64,000 nt of DNA from Candidatus Binatia bacterium. GTDB lineage: Bacteria > Desulfobacterota > Binatia > HRBIN30 > BPIQ01. Of the stretch, positions 16,753 through 25,768 are shown one piece after another. Made by a program: the position numbers and the translations under genes. The notes beneath the pieces are model-generated. The model was not told where the DNA came from. It saw only the letters and a program-made list of their open reading frames with translations, and ran no database searches. The stretch covers positions 372,001-436,000 of the forward strand of contig BPIQ01000003.1 in assembly GCA_026004195.1 (NCBI GenBank). Direction: 5' to 3'. Numbering within the stretch: position 1 is the stretch's first letter; the number at the start of each line of letters is the position of its first letter.

Positions 16753-18862
16753 GCACGGCCGCCTCGACGAGCCGCAGCGGGGCCCGGGGAGAGAGGCCGC
16801 CGTAGTAGGCGCGGTAGGCGCGGTAGTGCGTCAGCACCCGCTTCACGTAGTCACGGGTTTCGCGATACGTGATGCTCTCGACGAACTCGTCGAGTTCCAG
16901 GTCGCCGAAGCGGGCCACCCACCGTTCCACGGCAGGCCACCCACCGTTGTAGGAAGCCAGCGCCTTCACGACGTCCCCCTTCCACCGGTCGAGCTGCCGC
17001 CGGAGGTGTCGGACGCCGAGAGCGACGTTGATTTCCGGGTCGTCGAGCTTTGCGGTCACCTCCGACCCGAGCCCGGCCGCGGCTCCTTCTTCGGCGGCCA
17101 CCGTGGGGAGAAGCTGCATGAGCCCGCGAGCGTCGGCAGGAGAGTGCGCGCGGGGATCGAAGAAACTCTCCTGCCGAATCAAGGCGAGCACGAGGAAGGG
17201 ATCGAGGTCGTGACGCTCCGCCTCCCGGCGGACGACGTCCCAGAAAGCCAGCGGGTACCGCAGCCGAAGGCCGAGTTCCGCGGGGAGGGAACCGAGCCCT
17301 CCGTCCAGGCGGCGCACCAGGGCCCACGCGCCCGGATAGTCGTCCGAGGCAAGACTCTCGACGAGCACGTAGAGGATCTCGGAACGCGTGCGGGCGGCCC
17401 TCCGTAGCGCCGCGAGCTCCTCCCAGGCGAACTCCCGGAAATTCCAGCGCCTCCAGATGCGGTAGCGCCGGAGGTGGTAGTCCGGCAGCCCCGGCGGGGG
17501 TTCCAGGTCGGGGAGCGGCCCCGGCGGGGTACCGGTCCTCGGGGCCGAGCCCAGTCCCAGCCGCAGCTCGCCGAGCCACGCGTAGTAGTCGTGCGGCGAC
17601 TCGCGAACCAACCGCGCGAAAAGGCGCACCGCGTCGCCGCGCTTCCCGCTCCTCTCGAGCGCCCGAGCCTGCCAGTACAGCGCGCCCGAGGACCCGCGGC
17701 GCGCCGCTTGCCCGAAGGCGCGGGATGCCTCGACCCAACGACCCGCGCGGTAGAGAACCCAGCCGATCCTCCACCCGGCCTCTTCCCGCAGACGCGCGGA
17801 CGGTCGGGACGCGAGCGTCCTTTCGTAGAACCGCCTCGCCTCCCCGAAGCGTCCCTTCGACTCCGCGATCCGGCCGAGCGCGTACCAGGCGTCGGCGGCG
17901 AGCTCGTGGGCAGGAAACCGACGCAGGAACGCCCGGAACGCCGCTTCCGCCGCCACGTCCTCGTCCGCGTTCCAGAGGAGCGAGGCGAGCTCGAAGAGCG
18001 CTCGGGGAACCCGCGCGTCCCCAGGGTGCAGCGCCGCGAACCGGCCGTAGACGGTGGCGGCTGCCGCGCGCTTTTTCTGCCCGCGGAGGGCCCGGGCCAG
18101 CGCCCAGAGGGCGTCGGCGTCCGCTTCCGCGGGATCGGCGTTCCGGGCAGCCGCCTCCGCCGCGACAAAGTCTCTCTCCTCGAGAAGAACCTCGGCTTCG
18201 CGGAGCCAGTCCTCCCGGCCCCACCGGGGTGCCTCCGGCAGGCCGAGGATGCGCCGTTGCAGCTCCTTGGCCGAGCGGGCCGCGGACGTTCCTACGCCCC
18301 GAAGACGGACCTCCCGGAGCTCCCCGAGCGCGCCGGCGATGTCCCCCCGGAGCACGAAAACCTTGGCGAGTTCCACGCGCGCCTCGAGGACCGTGTCGCG
18401 GCTTGCCTCCCCCTCCAAAGCCATCCGGAGGAACTTCTCGCCCTCGTCGGGACGGCCCTCGACCACGGCCAGGCGCCCGAGCTCGAGAAGGGCCCTCGGC
18501 CTCCACACGCTTTCCGGGTGCCGGTCGACGACCGCGAGCCAGGCCTCACGGGCTTTTCCGGTCTCGCCCGTTCTCGCGAGGGACAGGCCGAGAAAGTATC
18601 CGCAGGCGTCCTCCGTCGCGGGCTCGACGCTCGCGAGCGCCTCGAAAAGGGAAGCCGCGGTGCGCGCTTCTCCGCGCTCGAGCCGCGCGAGAGCTTCGCG
18701 TAGCGCCGCGGGCGGATCTTCCACCGAGGGCGCGGACACGACCGGCGGGACCGGAAGGCGGCCCGGACAGCCGGCGAGCAGCATCGCCACGAGAAACCCG
18801 AAAAACGCTCGCCGCAGGCACGAGTTGACAACCGCCGCACCCCAAGGGAACAAACCCAGCAT
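16742..18862 (-). CDS. slt: Soluble lytic murein transglycosylase, lipoprotein, with long TPR-like superhelix
   Basis: 706 aa. ATG at 18862 gives a lipoprotein signal with lipobox LLAGC. Residues about 45-480 are helical repeats (LFELASLLWNADEDVAAEAAF, WYALGRIAESKGRFGEARRFY). The C-terminal GH23 domain has the catalytic Glu in LIRQESFFDPRAHSPADARGLMQLLP, INVALGVRHLRRQL and ALASYNGG. Slt cuts the MurNAc-GlcNAc bond to 1,6-anhydro products that feed recycling (LdcA, Mpl). Its ATG directly abuts the divergent maf ATG (CATATG). If that start is wrong, a TTG three codons downstream would also keep the signal. Confidence 0.88.
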   Translation of the reverse strand: MLGLFPWGAAVVNSCLRRAFFGFLVAMLLAGCPGRLPVPPVVSAPSVEDPPAALREALARLERGEARTAASLFEALASVEPATEDACGYFLGLSLARTGETGKAREAWLAVVDRHPESVWRPRALLELGRLAVVEGRPDEGEKFLRMALEGEASRDTVLEARVELAKVFVLRGDIAGALGELREVRLRGVGTSAARSAKELQRRILGLPEAPRWGREDWLREAEVLLEERDFVAAEAAARNADPAEADADALWALARALRGQKKRAAAATVYGRFAALHPGDARVPRALFELASLLWNADEDVAAEAAFRAFLRRFPAHELAADAWYALGRIAESKGRFGEARRFYERTLASRPSARLREEAGWRIGWVLYRAGRWVEASRAFGQAARRGSSGALYWQARALERSGKRGDAVRLFARLVRESPHDYYAWLGELRLGLGSAPRTGTPPGPLPDLEPPPGLPDYHLRRYRIWRRWNFREFAWEELAALRRAARTRSEILYVLVESLASDDYPGAWALVRRLDGGLGSLPAELGLRLRYPLAFWDVVRREAERHDLDPFLVLALIRQESFFDPRAHSPADARGLMQLLPTVAAEEGAAAGLGSEVTAKLDDPEINVALGVRHLRRQLDRWKGDVVKALASYNGGWPAVERWVARFGDLELDEFVESITYRETRDYVKRVLTHYRAYRAYYGGLSPRAPLRLVEAAVPRA

Positions 18863-19441
18863 ATGCTCGTCCTCGCTTCCTCCTCCCCCAGACGCCACCG
18901 GTTGCTCGCGAGCTTGCGCGTACCCTTCGAGGTGGTACCTCCCGACGCCGAAGAGTCACCCCGGCCCGGCGAGAGACCCGAAGAGTTCGTGCGGCGCGCG
19001 GCGCGCGACAAAGCCGCGCAGGTCCGCCGCCTGCGTCCGAACTCGTGGATCCTCGCCGCGGACACGGAGGTCGCGCTCGGCGCGAGGATCCTCGGCAAAC
19101 CCCGCGACGCGCTCCACGCCCGCCGGATGCTCGAGTCGCTCTCCGGCCGCGAACACACGGTCTGGACCGGTGTCGTCCTCCTCGACCCCGACGGTACGGC
19201 CCGGCTCGACGAGGCCTGCGCGAGCGTGGTGCGCTTTCGCGAGCTCCGGAGCGAGGAAATCGACCGTTACGTGCGGAGCGGAGAGCCCTTGGACAAGGCC
19301 GGAGCCTATGCGCTCCAGGGAGGGGCTTCCGAGTTCGTCCTCGAAGTACGGGGATCCCGTTCCAACGTCGTGGGACTCCCTCTCGGCACCGTACGGCGGG
19401 CCCTCGAAGAGCACGGTCTTCTCGATGGCCGAACGACCTGA
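18863..19441 (+). CDS. maf: Maf-like nucleotide pyrophosphatase
   Basis: 192 aa. Starts with the family signature LVLASSSPRRHRLL, followed by RPGERPEEFVRRAARDKA, WILAADTEVALGARILGKP (the catalytic DTEV), and ARRMLESLSGREHTVWTGV and DKAGAYALQG. Maf proteins hydrolyse non-canonical or modified nucleoside triphosphates to monophosphates. Position inside a maf-yggS-proC-yggT cluster is a common arrangement. Start fixed by the conserved N terminus. Confidence 0.92.
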   Translation: MLVLASSSPRRHRLLASLRVPFEVVPPDAEESPRPGERPEEFVRRAARDKAAQVRRLRPNSWILAADTEVALGARILGKPRDALHARRMLESLSGREHTVWTGVVLLDPDGTARLDEACASVVRFRELRSEEIDRYVRSGEPLDKAGAYALQGGASEFVLEVRGSRSNVVGLPLGTVRRALEEHGLLDGRTT

Positions 19442-20180
19442 CGTGCGGGCGAACGTTCGCGCCGTCCTCGCCGCCATGGCCGCCGCGGCGCGCGGAGCCG
19501 GAAGGGACCCGTCGGACGTGCGGCTCGTGGCGGTCGCGAAGGGCAAGCCCGCCCCGCTCGTCCGTGCCGCCATCGAAGCCGGGGTGCGCATCGTCGGGGA
19601 AAATTACGTGCAGGAAGCGGAAAAGAAAAGACCGCTCGTGGGCTTACCCGCGCAGTGGCACTTCGTCGGCAGGCTGCAGCGGAACAAGGCGGGGAAAGCC
19701 GCCGCGCTCTTCGACGTGATCGAAAGCGCGGACCGGCTCGACCTCCTCCGCACCCTCGACCGAATCGGTCGGTGCAGGGAGCGTCCCGTGCCCGTCCTTC
19801 TCGAAGTGAACGTGGCGCGGGAGCCGACGAAGGCCGGCTTTCTCCCCGAAGAGCTTCCCGCCGCGGTCGAGGAAGCGGCGAACCTCGGCGGAATCCGGCT
19901 CGAGGGCCTGATGACGATCGGGCCGCTCGGCGCGAGCGAAGAAGAGAAACGGCGGGTGTTCCGGAGATTGCGCGAACTCCGCGACGACCTCTGCCGGCTC
20001 GCTCCGCTCCCGGAGCTTTCGATGGGAATGTCGGACGACTTCGCCCTCGCCGTCGCCGAGGGCGCCACGCTCGTCCGAATCGGCCGCGCGATCTTCGGCC
20101 CGCGCGAGAAAGACCCCGAAGAAGGAGGCAGCACCCCATGTCCGAGACCCGGCACCGAATGCCCCGCGTCGGAATCGTAG
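19425..20180 (+). CDS. yggS: PLP homeostasis protein, YggS/PROSC family
   Basis: 251 aa, overlapping maf by 17 bases. Marks: VRLVAVAKGKPAP with the PLP Lys (usually SKTKP), GENYVQEAEKK, WHFVGRLQRNKAGKA, VIESADR, VLLEVNVAREPTKAGF, LEGLMTIGP, LSMGMSDDFALAVAEGATLVRIGRAIFG. Members buffer pyridoxal phosphate and affect amino acid metabolism. The last 25 residues are a low-complexity tail that overlaps proC by 43 bases. yggS next to proC and yggT is a widespread synteny. Confidence 0.9.
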   Translation: MAERPDVRANVRAVLAAMAAAARGAGRDPSDVRLVAVAKGKPAPLVRAAIEAGVRIVGENYVQEAEKKRPLVGLPAQWHFVGRLQRNKAGKAAALFDVIESADRLDLLRTLDRIGRCRERPVPVLLEVNVAREPTKAGFLPEELPAAVEEAANLGGIRLEGLMTIGPLGASEEEKRRVFRRLRELRDDLCRLAPLPELSMGMSDDFALAVAEGATLVRIGRAIFGPREKDPEEGGSTPCPRPGTECPASES

Positions 20181-20968
20181 GGGCGGGGAACATGGCCACG
20201 GCGCTCGTCCGCGGCTTTTTGCGCGCTCGGCTCTACCGCCCGAAGGAAATCCTCGTGAGCGATACGGACCCCGTGAAACGCCGGCTCGCCTCGCGCCGCC
20301 TCGGGGTGAGAACGACGGCGGAGAACGTCGAAGTGGTCGAGAAAACTCGCACGGTGGTGCTCGCGGTCAAGCCTCAGGTCCTCGACTCGGTGCTCGAAGA
20401 GATCCGGCCGGCCGTCACGGGCCGACACCTGGTCGTGTCCATCGCTGCCGGGGTGAGCACGGCGCGCATCGAAGGGCGGCTCGGAGAGGCCGCGCGCGTC
20501 GTCCGGGTCATGCCGAACACCCCTGCGCTCCTAGGGCGGGGCATGTCGGTCCTCGTGCGCGGGAGACGGGCCACGGTCGGCGACCAGCGGCTCGCGCTGA
20601 AGCTCTTTCGAGCCGTGGGCTCGGCGCTCGCCGTCGAGCGGGAAGACCTTCTGGACCCCGTGACGGGGCTCGCGGGTAGCGGACCCGCCTACGTCTATCG
20701 GTTCGCCGAGGCTCTGATCGCCGGGGGAGAGAAAGCCGGCCTCCCGCTCCCGCTCGCACAGAAACTCGCCCTCGAGACGCTGCTCGGCGCGGCGCACATG
20801 CTCGTGGAGTCCGGGGAGTCCCCCCAACGCCTGCGGGAGATGGTCACCTCACCCGGCGGGACGACGCTCGCCGGTCTCGAAGAGCTCGAGCGGCGGGGAT
20901 TCTTCGAGGCCGTCGTCGCGGCGATCGAGGCCGCCACCAGGCGCTCCCGCGAGCTGGGTGGGAGCTGA
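20138..20968 (+). CDS. proC: Pyrroline-5-carboxylate reductase
   Basis: 276 aa. ATG at 20138 after GAAGGAGG. Rossmann motif VGIVGAGNMATALVRGFL, VVLAVKPQVLDSVL, MPNTPALLGRGMSVL, GLAGSGPAYVYRFAEALI, and REMVTSPGGTTLAGLEELERRGF are all canonical. Catalyses the last step of proline synthesis, reducing P5C with NAD(P)H in the cytoplasm. Confidence 0.95.
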   Translation: MSETRHRMPRVGIVGAGNMATALVRGFLRARLYRPKEILVSDTDPVKRRLASRRLGVRTTAENVEVVEKTRTVVLAVKPQVLDSVLEEIRPAVTGRHLVVSIAAGVSTARIEGRLGEAARVVRVMPNTPALLGRGMSVLVRGRRATVGDQRLALKLFRAVGSALAVEREDLLDPVTGLAGSGPAYVYRFAEALIAGGEKAGLPLPLAQKLALETLLGAAHMLVESGESPQRLREMVTSPGGTTLAGLEELERRGFFEAVVAAIEAATRRSRELGGS

Positions 20969-20976
20969 AAGCGAGC

Positions 20977-21005
20977 TTGTCCGGGGCCCGGGAGGCGGCT
21001 AAAAG
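20977..21005 (+). promoter_or_regulatory. Promoter of yggT, predicted leaderless
   Basis: TTGTCC, 17-base spacer, TAAAAG, then exactly 6 bases to the ATG at 21012. The expected transcription start coincides with the start codon. Confidence 0.45.
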
Positions 21006-21011
21006 CGGGAC

Positions 21012-21311
21012 ATGCTCGTCCTCGCCAACTTCCTCCTGGCGCTCGCAAGGGCACTGGACCTCGTCCTCTGGCTCTACCTCTGGATCGTCGTCGCCCGAGC
21101 GCTCGTATCCTGGGTCAACCCGGACCCTTACAATCCGATCGTCCGCTTCCTCTACGGCGCGACCGAACCCGTGTTGTCGCGCGTCCGCCGCGCGCTTCCC
21201 GTCTTCGCGGGAGGGATCGATTTTTCGCCGCTCGTCGTGATCGTGGGGATCTACTTCCTGCAGATCTTCCTCGTCGGGAGCCTACACGACCTCGCGCGCA
21301 GCCTCCGCTGA
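21012..21311 (+). CDS. yggT: YggT-family membrane protein
   Basis: 99 aa. Two hydrophobic regions: ANFLLALARALDLVLWLYLWIVVARALVSWV and PLVVIVGIYFLQIFLVGSL. The family signature NPDPYNPIVRFLYGATEPVLSRVRRALP lies between. YggT proteins are inner-membrane proteins linked to osmotic tolerance and cell division in various bacteria. The 3' end overlaps convergent bioB by 30 bases. Confidence 0.88.
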   Translation: MLVLANFLLALARALDLVLWLYLWIVVARALVSWVNPDPYNPIVRFLYGATEPVLSRVRRALPVFAGGIDFSPLVVIVGIYFLQIFLVGSLHDLARSLR

Positions 21312-22298
21312 CGGTTCCGCCTCCACCTCGAGGCCCAGAGCCTCCACCATCCTGCGAGTCGGCTCGGCCGGGTCGCCCGGAGTCGTGAGGTACCCGTCGA
21401 CGAAGAGCGAGTTCGCCGGAAAGAGAGCGAGGGGCTGGAACCACCCGAGGTGGAGTTCCCGTCCCCCCGCGGCGCGAAGATCCGCCCGGGGGTGCGCGAA
21501 GCGGGCCATGCACAGGATCGCGAGACAGCGCGCCGGGTCGAGCTCGTTCTTGCCCTCGAGCGGGGTCCCGGGGATGGGGTGGAGGAAGTTCACGGGCAGG
21601 GAGTCGACCTCGAGCTCTCTCAGCGCCAGGGCCAGGTCCACGAGATCCTCGTCCTGCTCGCCCATCCCGGCGATGAAACCCGAGCAGGTGCGAAGCCCCG
21701 CGCGAGCCACGTTCCGGACCGTGCGCACGCGGTCCTGGTACGTGTGCGTCGTGCAAATGCGAGCGTAAAAGCGCTCGCTCGTGTTCAGGTTGTGGTTGAC
21801 CCAGCCCACCCCGGCCTCGCCGAGCCGCCGCGCCTGCTCCTCGGAGAGAATGCCGAGCGAGACGCAGATTTCCAGGGAGGGGAACTCCGCCTTGAGCCGC
21901 CGAGCGGCTTCGGCGAAGTGTTCCACGTCGCGATCGCTGGGCCCCCGCCCGCTCGCGACCATGCAGTACCGCCGGGCTCCCGCAGCCACGGCCCGGCGCC
22001 CGGCCTCCACGAGCTCCTCGAGTCCCTGGAGGCGATAGCGCGGGATCGGCGCCCGGGAAACGGCGGACTGCGAGCAGTAGTGGCAGTCCTCCGGACAGAG
22101 GCCGCTCCGCGCGTTCCGCAGCATGCAGAGCTTGACCCGGCGCCCCCAGTACCGCTCCCGCACCTCGCGCGCGGCCCGGAGAAGCCGGGGTAGTTCCTCG
22201 GCAGGCCAGGCGAGGATGCGAAGCAGGTCCTCGCGCGTGGCCGCATCTCCGGCGAGCGTCCTCGCCGTGAGCGCCCGGAGCCAGTCCTCGTCCCGCAT
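21282..22298 (-). CDS. bioB: Biotin synthase
   Basis: 338 aa radical-SAM enzyme. The cluster motif CPEDCHYCSQS (CX3CX2C) is present, with MLRNARSGLC before it and YCMVASGRGPSDRD, NHNLNTSERFY, TYQDRVRTV, CSGFIAGMGEQ, LPVNFLHPIPGTPLEG and FPANSLFVDGYLTTPG after it. It inserts sulfur into dethiobiotin using SAM and [4Fe-4S]/[2Fe-2S] clusters. No other bio genes are nearby. Confidence 0.94.
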   Translation of the reverse strand: MRDEDWLRALTARTLAGDAATREDLLRILAWPAEELPRLLRAAREVRERYWGRRVKLCMLRNARSGLCPEDCHYCSQSAVSRAPIPRYRLQGLEELVEAGRRAVAAGARRYCMVASGRGPSDRDVEHFAEAARRLKAEFPSLEICVSLGILSEEQARRLGEAGVGWVNHNLNTSERFYARICTTHTYQDRVRTVRNVARAGLRTCSGFIAGMGEQDEDLVDLALALRELEVDSLPVNFLHPIPGTPLEGKNELDPARCLAILCMARFAHPRADLRAAGGRELHLGWFQPLALFPANSLFVDGYLTTPGDPAEPTRRMVEALGLEVEAEPSAEAAREVV

Positions 22299-22348
22299 CG
22301 GGCCCCGGATACCTCAGGGCCCCGCTCGCGTCCAGGGCCCGGCCGGCC

Positions 22349-23968
22349 TCAAGAGCCCAAGGCCAGGCCGTCTTTGCGCCGGTCGGCACCCCCCCAGTAG
22401 ACGCGGGTACGCGGATGGACCATCACGCCCTGGCCCCCGCCGAATCCGCCGCGAAGGAGGGCCGCGTCCTCCGGCTCGACCCTGTGGCCGCGCCGCGCGA
22501 GGTCCCTCTTCGTCGCTTCCTCGAACGAGTCCTCGAGCGCCACGCGGTTCGCCTCGAGGTAGTGGAATCTCGGCTCGTCGAGCGCCTCCTGGACGTTCCA
22601 GCCGCCGTCGACGAGGTTCGAGACCACCTGCACGTGCGCCTGCGCCTGCATGTCGCCACCCATGACCCCGAAGGCCACGAGCGGCCTCTCGCCGTCGAAA
22701 AGCATGGCAGGGATGATCGTGTGGAAAGGCCTCTTCCCCGGGGCGAGACAGTTCGGGTGCGCGGGGTCGAGTACGAACCCGCGCCCGCGGTTCTGGAGCG
22801 CGACACCCGTGCCGGGCACGACCAGTCCGGAGCCGAACGGCCCGTAGAGGCTCGAGAGAAGGGAGACCACGTTGCCGGACGCGTCGGCCACCACGAGGCA
22901 CACCGTGTCGCCTCCGGTCGCGACCCGTCCGGGACTCGCACCGGGAAGAGCTCGGGCGGGATGCACGAGGGCGGCCCTTCCTTGCGCGTAATCTTTCGAG
23001 AGCAGCTCGTCGACGGGGACCGGAGCGTGTTCGGGGTCCGCGACGTACCGCCCGCGGTCCGCGTACGCGAGCTTCACCGCCTCGATCCGGTAGTGGATGC
23101 CGTCGGGAGAAGCCGGGTCCACGTCGAAGTTCTCCAGGATGTTGAGCCCGAGGAGCGCGGCAATTCCCTGCCCGTTCGGGGGGATCTCGAAAAGCCGGTA
23201 GCCACGGTACGTCGTCGAGATCGGCTCGACCCAACTCGAACGGTGGCTCCGGAGATCCTCCTCGTCGAGAAGTCCGCCCTCGGCCCGAGAGAAGGCGACG
23301 AGCTCGCGCGCGAGCTCGCCCTCGTAGAATTCGTCGCGCCCTCCCTCCGCGAGGCGCCGGAACGTGCGGGCGAGCTCGGGAAACCTCACGCACTCCCCCG
23401 GTGACGGCGCACGCCCCTCGGGCGCGAAGACCCTCCTGGCTTCCGCCTGCCTGAGAAGGCCCGACGCGACGATCAGTCCCCATTCGTAGGCCACCACTTC
23501 CCCGACCGGGACTCCCTCTTCCGCCCGGGCAATGGCCGGTTCGAGAACACGTGCGAGGCCGAGCCGCCCGAAGCGGTCGAGCGCACAGCACCAGGCGTCG
23601 ACGGCGCCCGGAACGGTGACCGAGAAGATCCCGTGGTAGGGGACTTCCTGGAATCCCCGCTCGCGGTACGCCTCGAGAGTGGCGCGCCGCGGTGCCCGGC
23701 CGCTTCCGTTGAGACCGTAGAGCTTTTTTTCCTCCTCCCACCACACCAGCAGAAAGCAATCCCCCCCGGGACCCGTGTTGTAAGGCTCGAGGACCGAAAG
23801 AAGCGCCGACGCCGCCACCGCCGCATCCACGGCGCTTCCTCCGGCACGGAGGATGTCCAGGGCGGCGAGCGATGCCAGGGGCTGGCTCGTCGAGGCCATG
23901 CCGTTTCGGCCGAAAACGACCGACCGCTGGCTCCGGCTCCCCGGGGTCCGGCGGCGCGAAGAAAACAT
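22349..23968 (-). CDS. Gamma-glutamyltransferase family protein, no signal peptide
   Basis: 539 aa from ATG 23968; a GTG at 23992 is possible. Ntn-hydrolase marks: GMASTSQPLASLAALDILRAGGSAVDAAVAA, EPYNTGPGGDCFLLVW, and the autoprocessing nucleophile in TGGDTVCLVV (Thr), then SSLYGPFGSGLVVPGTGVALQNRG and FGVMGGDMQAQAHVQVVSNLVDGG. No export signal, unlike classical GGT, so it fits the cytoplasmic YwrD-like branch. Cleaves or transfers gamma-glutamyl groups; true substrate unknown. Divergent from the subtilisin gene. Confidence 0.85.
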   Translation of the reverse strand: MFSSRRRTPGSRSQRSVVFGRNGMASTSQPLASLAALDILRAGGSAVDAAVAASALLSVLEPYNTGPGGDCFLLVWWEEEKKLYGLNGSGRAPRRATLEAYRERGFQEVPYHGIFSVTVPGAVDAWCCALDRFGRLGLARVLEPAIARAEEGVPVGEVVAYEWGLIVASGLLRQAEARRVFAPEGRAPSPGECVRFPELARTFRRLAEGGRDEFYEGELARELVAFSRAEGGLLDEEDLRSHRSSWVEPISTTYRGYRLFEIPPNGQGIAALLGLNILENFDVDPASPDGIHYRIEAVKLAYADRGRYVADPEHAPVPVDELLSKDYAQGRAALVHPARALPGASPGRVATGGDTVCLVVADASGNVVSLLSSLYGPFGSGLVVPGTGVALQNRGRGFVLDPAHPNCLAPGKRPFHTIIPAMLFDGERPLVAFGVMGGDMQAQAHVQVVSNLVDGGWNVQEALDEPRFHYLEANRVALEDSFEEATKRDLARRGHRVEPEDAALLRGGFGGGQGVMVHPRTRVYWGGADRRKDGLALGS

Positions 23969-24019
23969 GCCCGGCACGCTTGACGCGTCCACGGGGGGTG
24001 ATTGTATGCCACCGCACCC

Positions 24020-25768
24020 GTGCGCTCCGCAAACGGAAAAACCCGCGCCGCTCTCGCGCTCGCCGCACTCGGTATCTCTTTCTGCGCCTGGGCGCGCGCC
24101 GGCGAAAGAAGCGAAGAGGTTTTTTTCCTGCTCGCACGAGGGCCGGCGCAGCCCCGCGCGGAAATACGGCTCCGGCAGCGGCGGCTTTTGCGCCGCGTCG
24201 GTACCCGTTTCGGGCTCGTGCGCCTCTACCGCAGCGTCGCGGCGCTCGCCCTACGCATCCCGGCGGAAGACGTCCGCCGTCTCGCCCGAGAAGCCACGGC
24301 TTTCTCCCCTCTGATCGAGGGCGGGGGAGCCCTCGCCGAGAGCGGGCCTCTGGTAGGCGCACCCACGGCACATGCCCTGGGGCTGCGGGGCGCGGGGACG
24401 CTCGTCGCCGTACTCGACACCGGAGTGGACAGCTCTCACCCCGACGTCGAGGGCCGAATCGTCGACGAGGAGTGCTTCTGCACCCGCAGCTGCTGCCCGG
24501 ACGGCGGCACGCGCATGAGCGGCGGTGGGAGCGCTGCGTCCCACGCCGTGCACGGTCCCCACGTCGCCGGAATCGTCGCCTCGGCGGGACGCGTCTCCGC
24601 ACCGGGGATCGCCCCGGAAGCGCGGCTTTTGGCCGTCCGGGTCCTCGACGACACGACGCGAGGGAATCTGGCGGACTGGATCGCGGCCCTCGACTGGATC
24701 GCGACGCGAAGGCCCGACGTGGACGTCGTGAACATGAGCCTCGTGAGCGACGCCCTCTTCCAGCCGCCTTGCGACGAAGCCAACGCCTTCACGATGGCCT
24801 TCGCGGATCTCGCGCGCACCCTACGGGAAAGGGGGACGGTCGTCGTGGCAGCCACGGGAAATCTGGGTCGGGACGGCGTTCTTCCCGCCCCCGCCTGCGT
24901 GAGCGGGTTCGCCGCCGTGGGCGCGACCACGAAGGAGGACGATATCGCTTCGTTCACGAACCTCGCCCCCGGCGTGGCGCTTCTCGCCCCCGGCGTGGGG
25001 ATCGTCTCGGACAGTCCGGGAGGGGGCACGGCGGTCCTGAGCGGAACGTCCATGGCCACGCCCCACGTAGCCGGGGCCCTGGCGCTCCTCGCCCCTCTCG
25101 TCCCCCGCCTGCACCTGCCCGCCCTGGTCGACGTGCTCTCCGCCTCGGGTCACCCTCTGGAGAACCGGCGCCTCTGCCGAGCGGATTGCGCCACGTTTCC
25201 GCGCCTGGACATCGCAGCCGCGCTAGCGCGGCTCGAGCGCTTCCGGACCCTCACGCCCGGCGGCGCGGGGCGCCGCCGCGACTGCCAGGTGGAGTGGGAC
25301 ATCGCGGGGGTCGAGCTGCCTCCGCGGAGCTCGCGCGTCCGCATCCCGTGCGAGGACGGCGACCCTTCCTGCGATGCCGACGCGACTCCGGGCCAGTGCA
25401 CGTTCCTCTTTTCCGCTTGCCTGAACGTCGTCGACCTTCGCACTCCCGAATGCGATCCCACGGCCCCCATCGACGCCTACAGGCTCGTCCGCCCGAGCCC
25501 TTTCGATTCGCGCGATCCCACGGACCTCGCCAACGTGACCGGGCTGCTCTCGCGCCTGCCCGCACTCCCCCACGGGTCGGCGGCCACGTGCACGTCCTTC
25601 GTCCCCTTCGTCGTCCCTCGCGGGACTTCGATCGGGTCCCGGTCCCTCCTGTTCGCCGCGGAAACCCGGCTCGGGCGCGACGCGGACCGCTTGCGGTTCG
25701 TCTGCCTCCCGCCCGGCGGCCTCAAAGGTCGAGCAGCAACCGGGCCGGGTCCTCGAGGCGTTCCTTGA
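24020..25768 (+). CDS. Secreted subtilisin-like serine protease (S8)
   Basis: 582 aa from GTG 24020, which gives a signal peptide ([18 protein letters not shown]); TTG 24002 is the alternative. After a propeptide-like region of about 80 residues the catalytic triad is clear: [11 protein letters not shown] (Asp), [11 protein letters not shown] (His) and [14 protein letters not shown] (Ser), with NMSLVSD and AATGNLG (oxyanion Asn) between. A CFCTRSCC Cys cluster sits between Asp and His. The C-terminal 190 residues carry about nine Cys and are not a known domain to me. The 3' end overlaps convergent sucB by 47 bases. Confidence 0.9.
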   Translation: MRSANGKTRAALALAALGISFCAWARAGERSEEVFFLLARGPAQPRAEIRLRQRRLLRRVGTRFGLVRLYRSVAALALRIPAEDVRRLAREATAFSPLIEGGGALAESGPLVGAPTAHALGLRGAGTLVAVLDTGVDSSHPDVEGRIVDEECFCTRSCCPDGGTRMSGGGSAASHAVHGPHVAGIVASAGRVSAPGIAPEARLLAVRVLDDTTRGNLADWIAALDWIATRRPDVDVVNMSLVSDALFQPPCDEANAFTMAFADLARTLRERGTVVVAATGNLGRDGVLPAPACVSGFAAVGATTKEDDIASFTNLAPGVALLAPGVGIVSDSPGGGTAVLSGTSMATPHVAGALALLAPLVPRLHLPALVDVLSASGHPLENRRLCRADCATFPRLDIAAALARLERFRTLTPGGAGRRRDCQVEWDIAGVELPPRSSRVRIPCEDGDPSCDADATPGQCTFLFSACLNVVDLRTPECDPTAPIDAYRLVRPSPFDSRDPTDLANVTGLLSRLPALPHGSAATCTSFVPFVVPRGTSIGSRSLLFAAETRLGRDADRLRFVCLPPGGLKGRAATGPGPRGVP

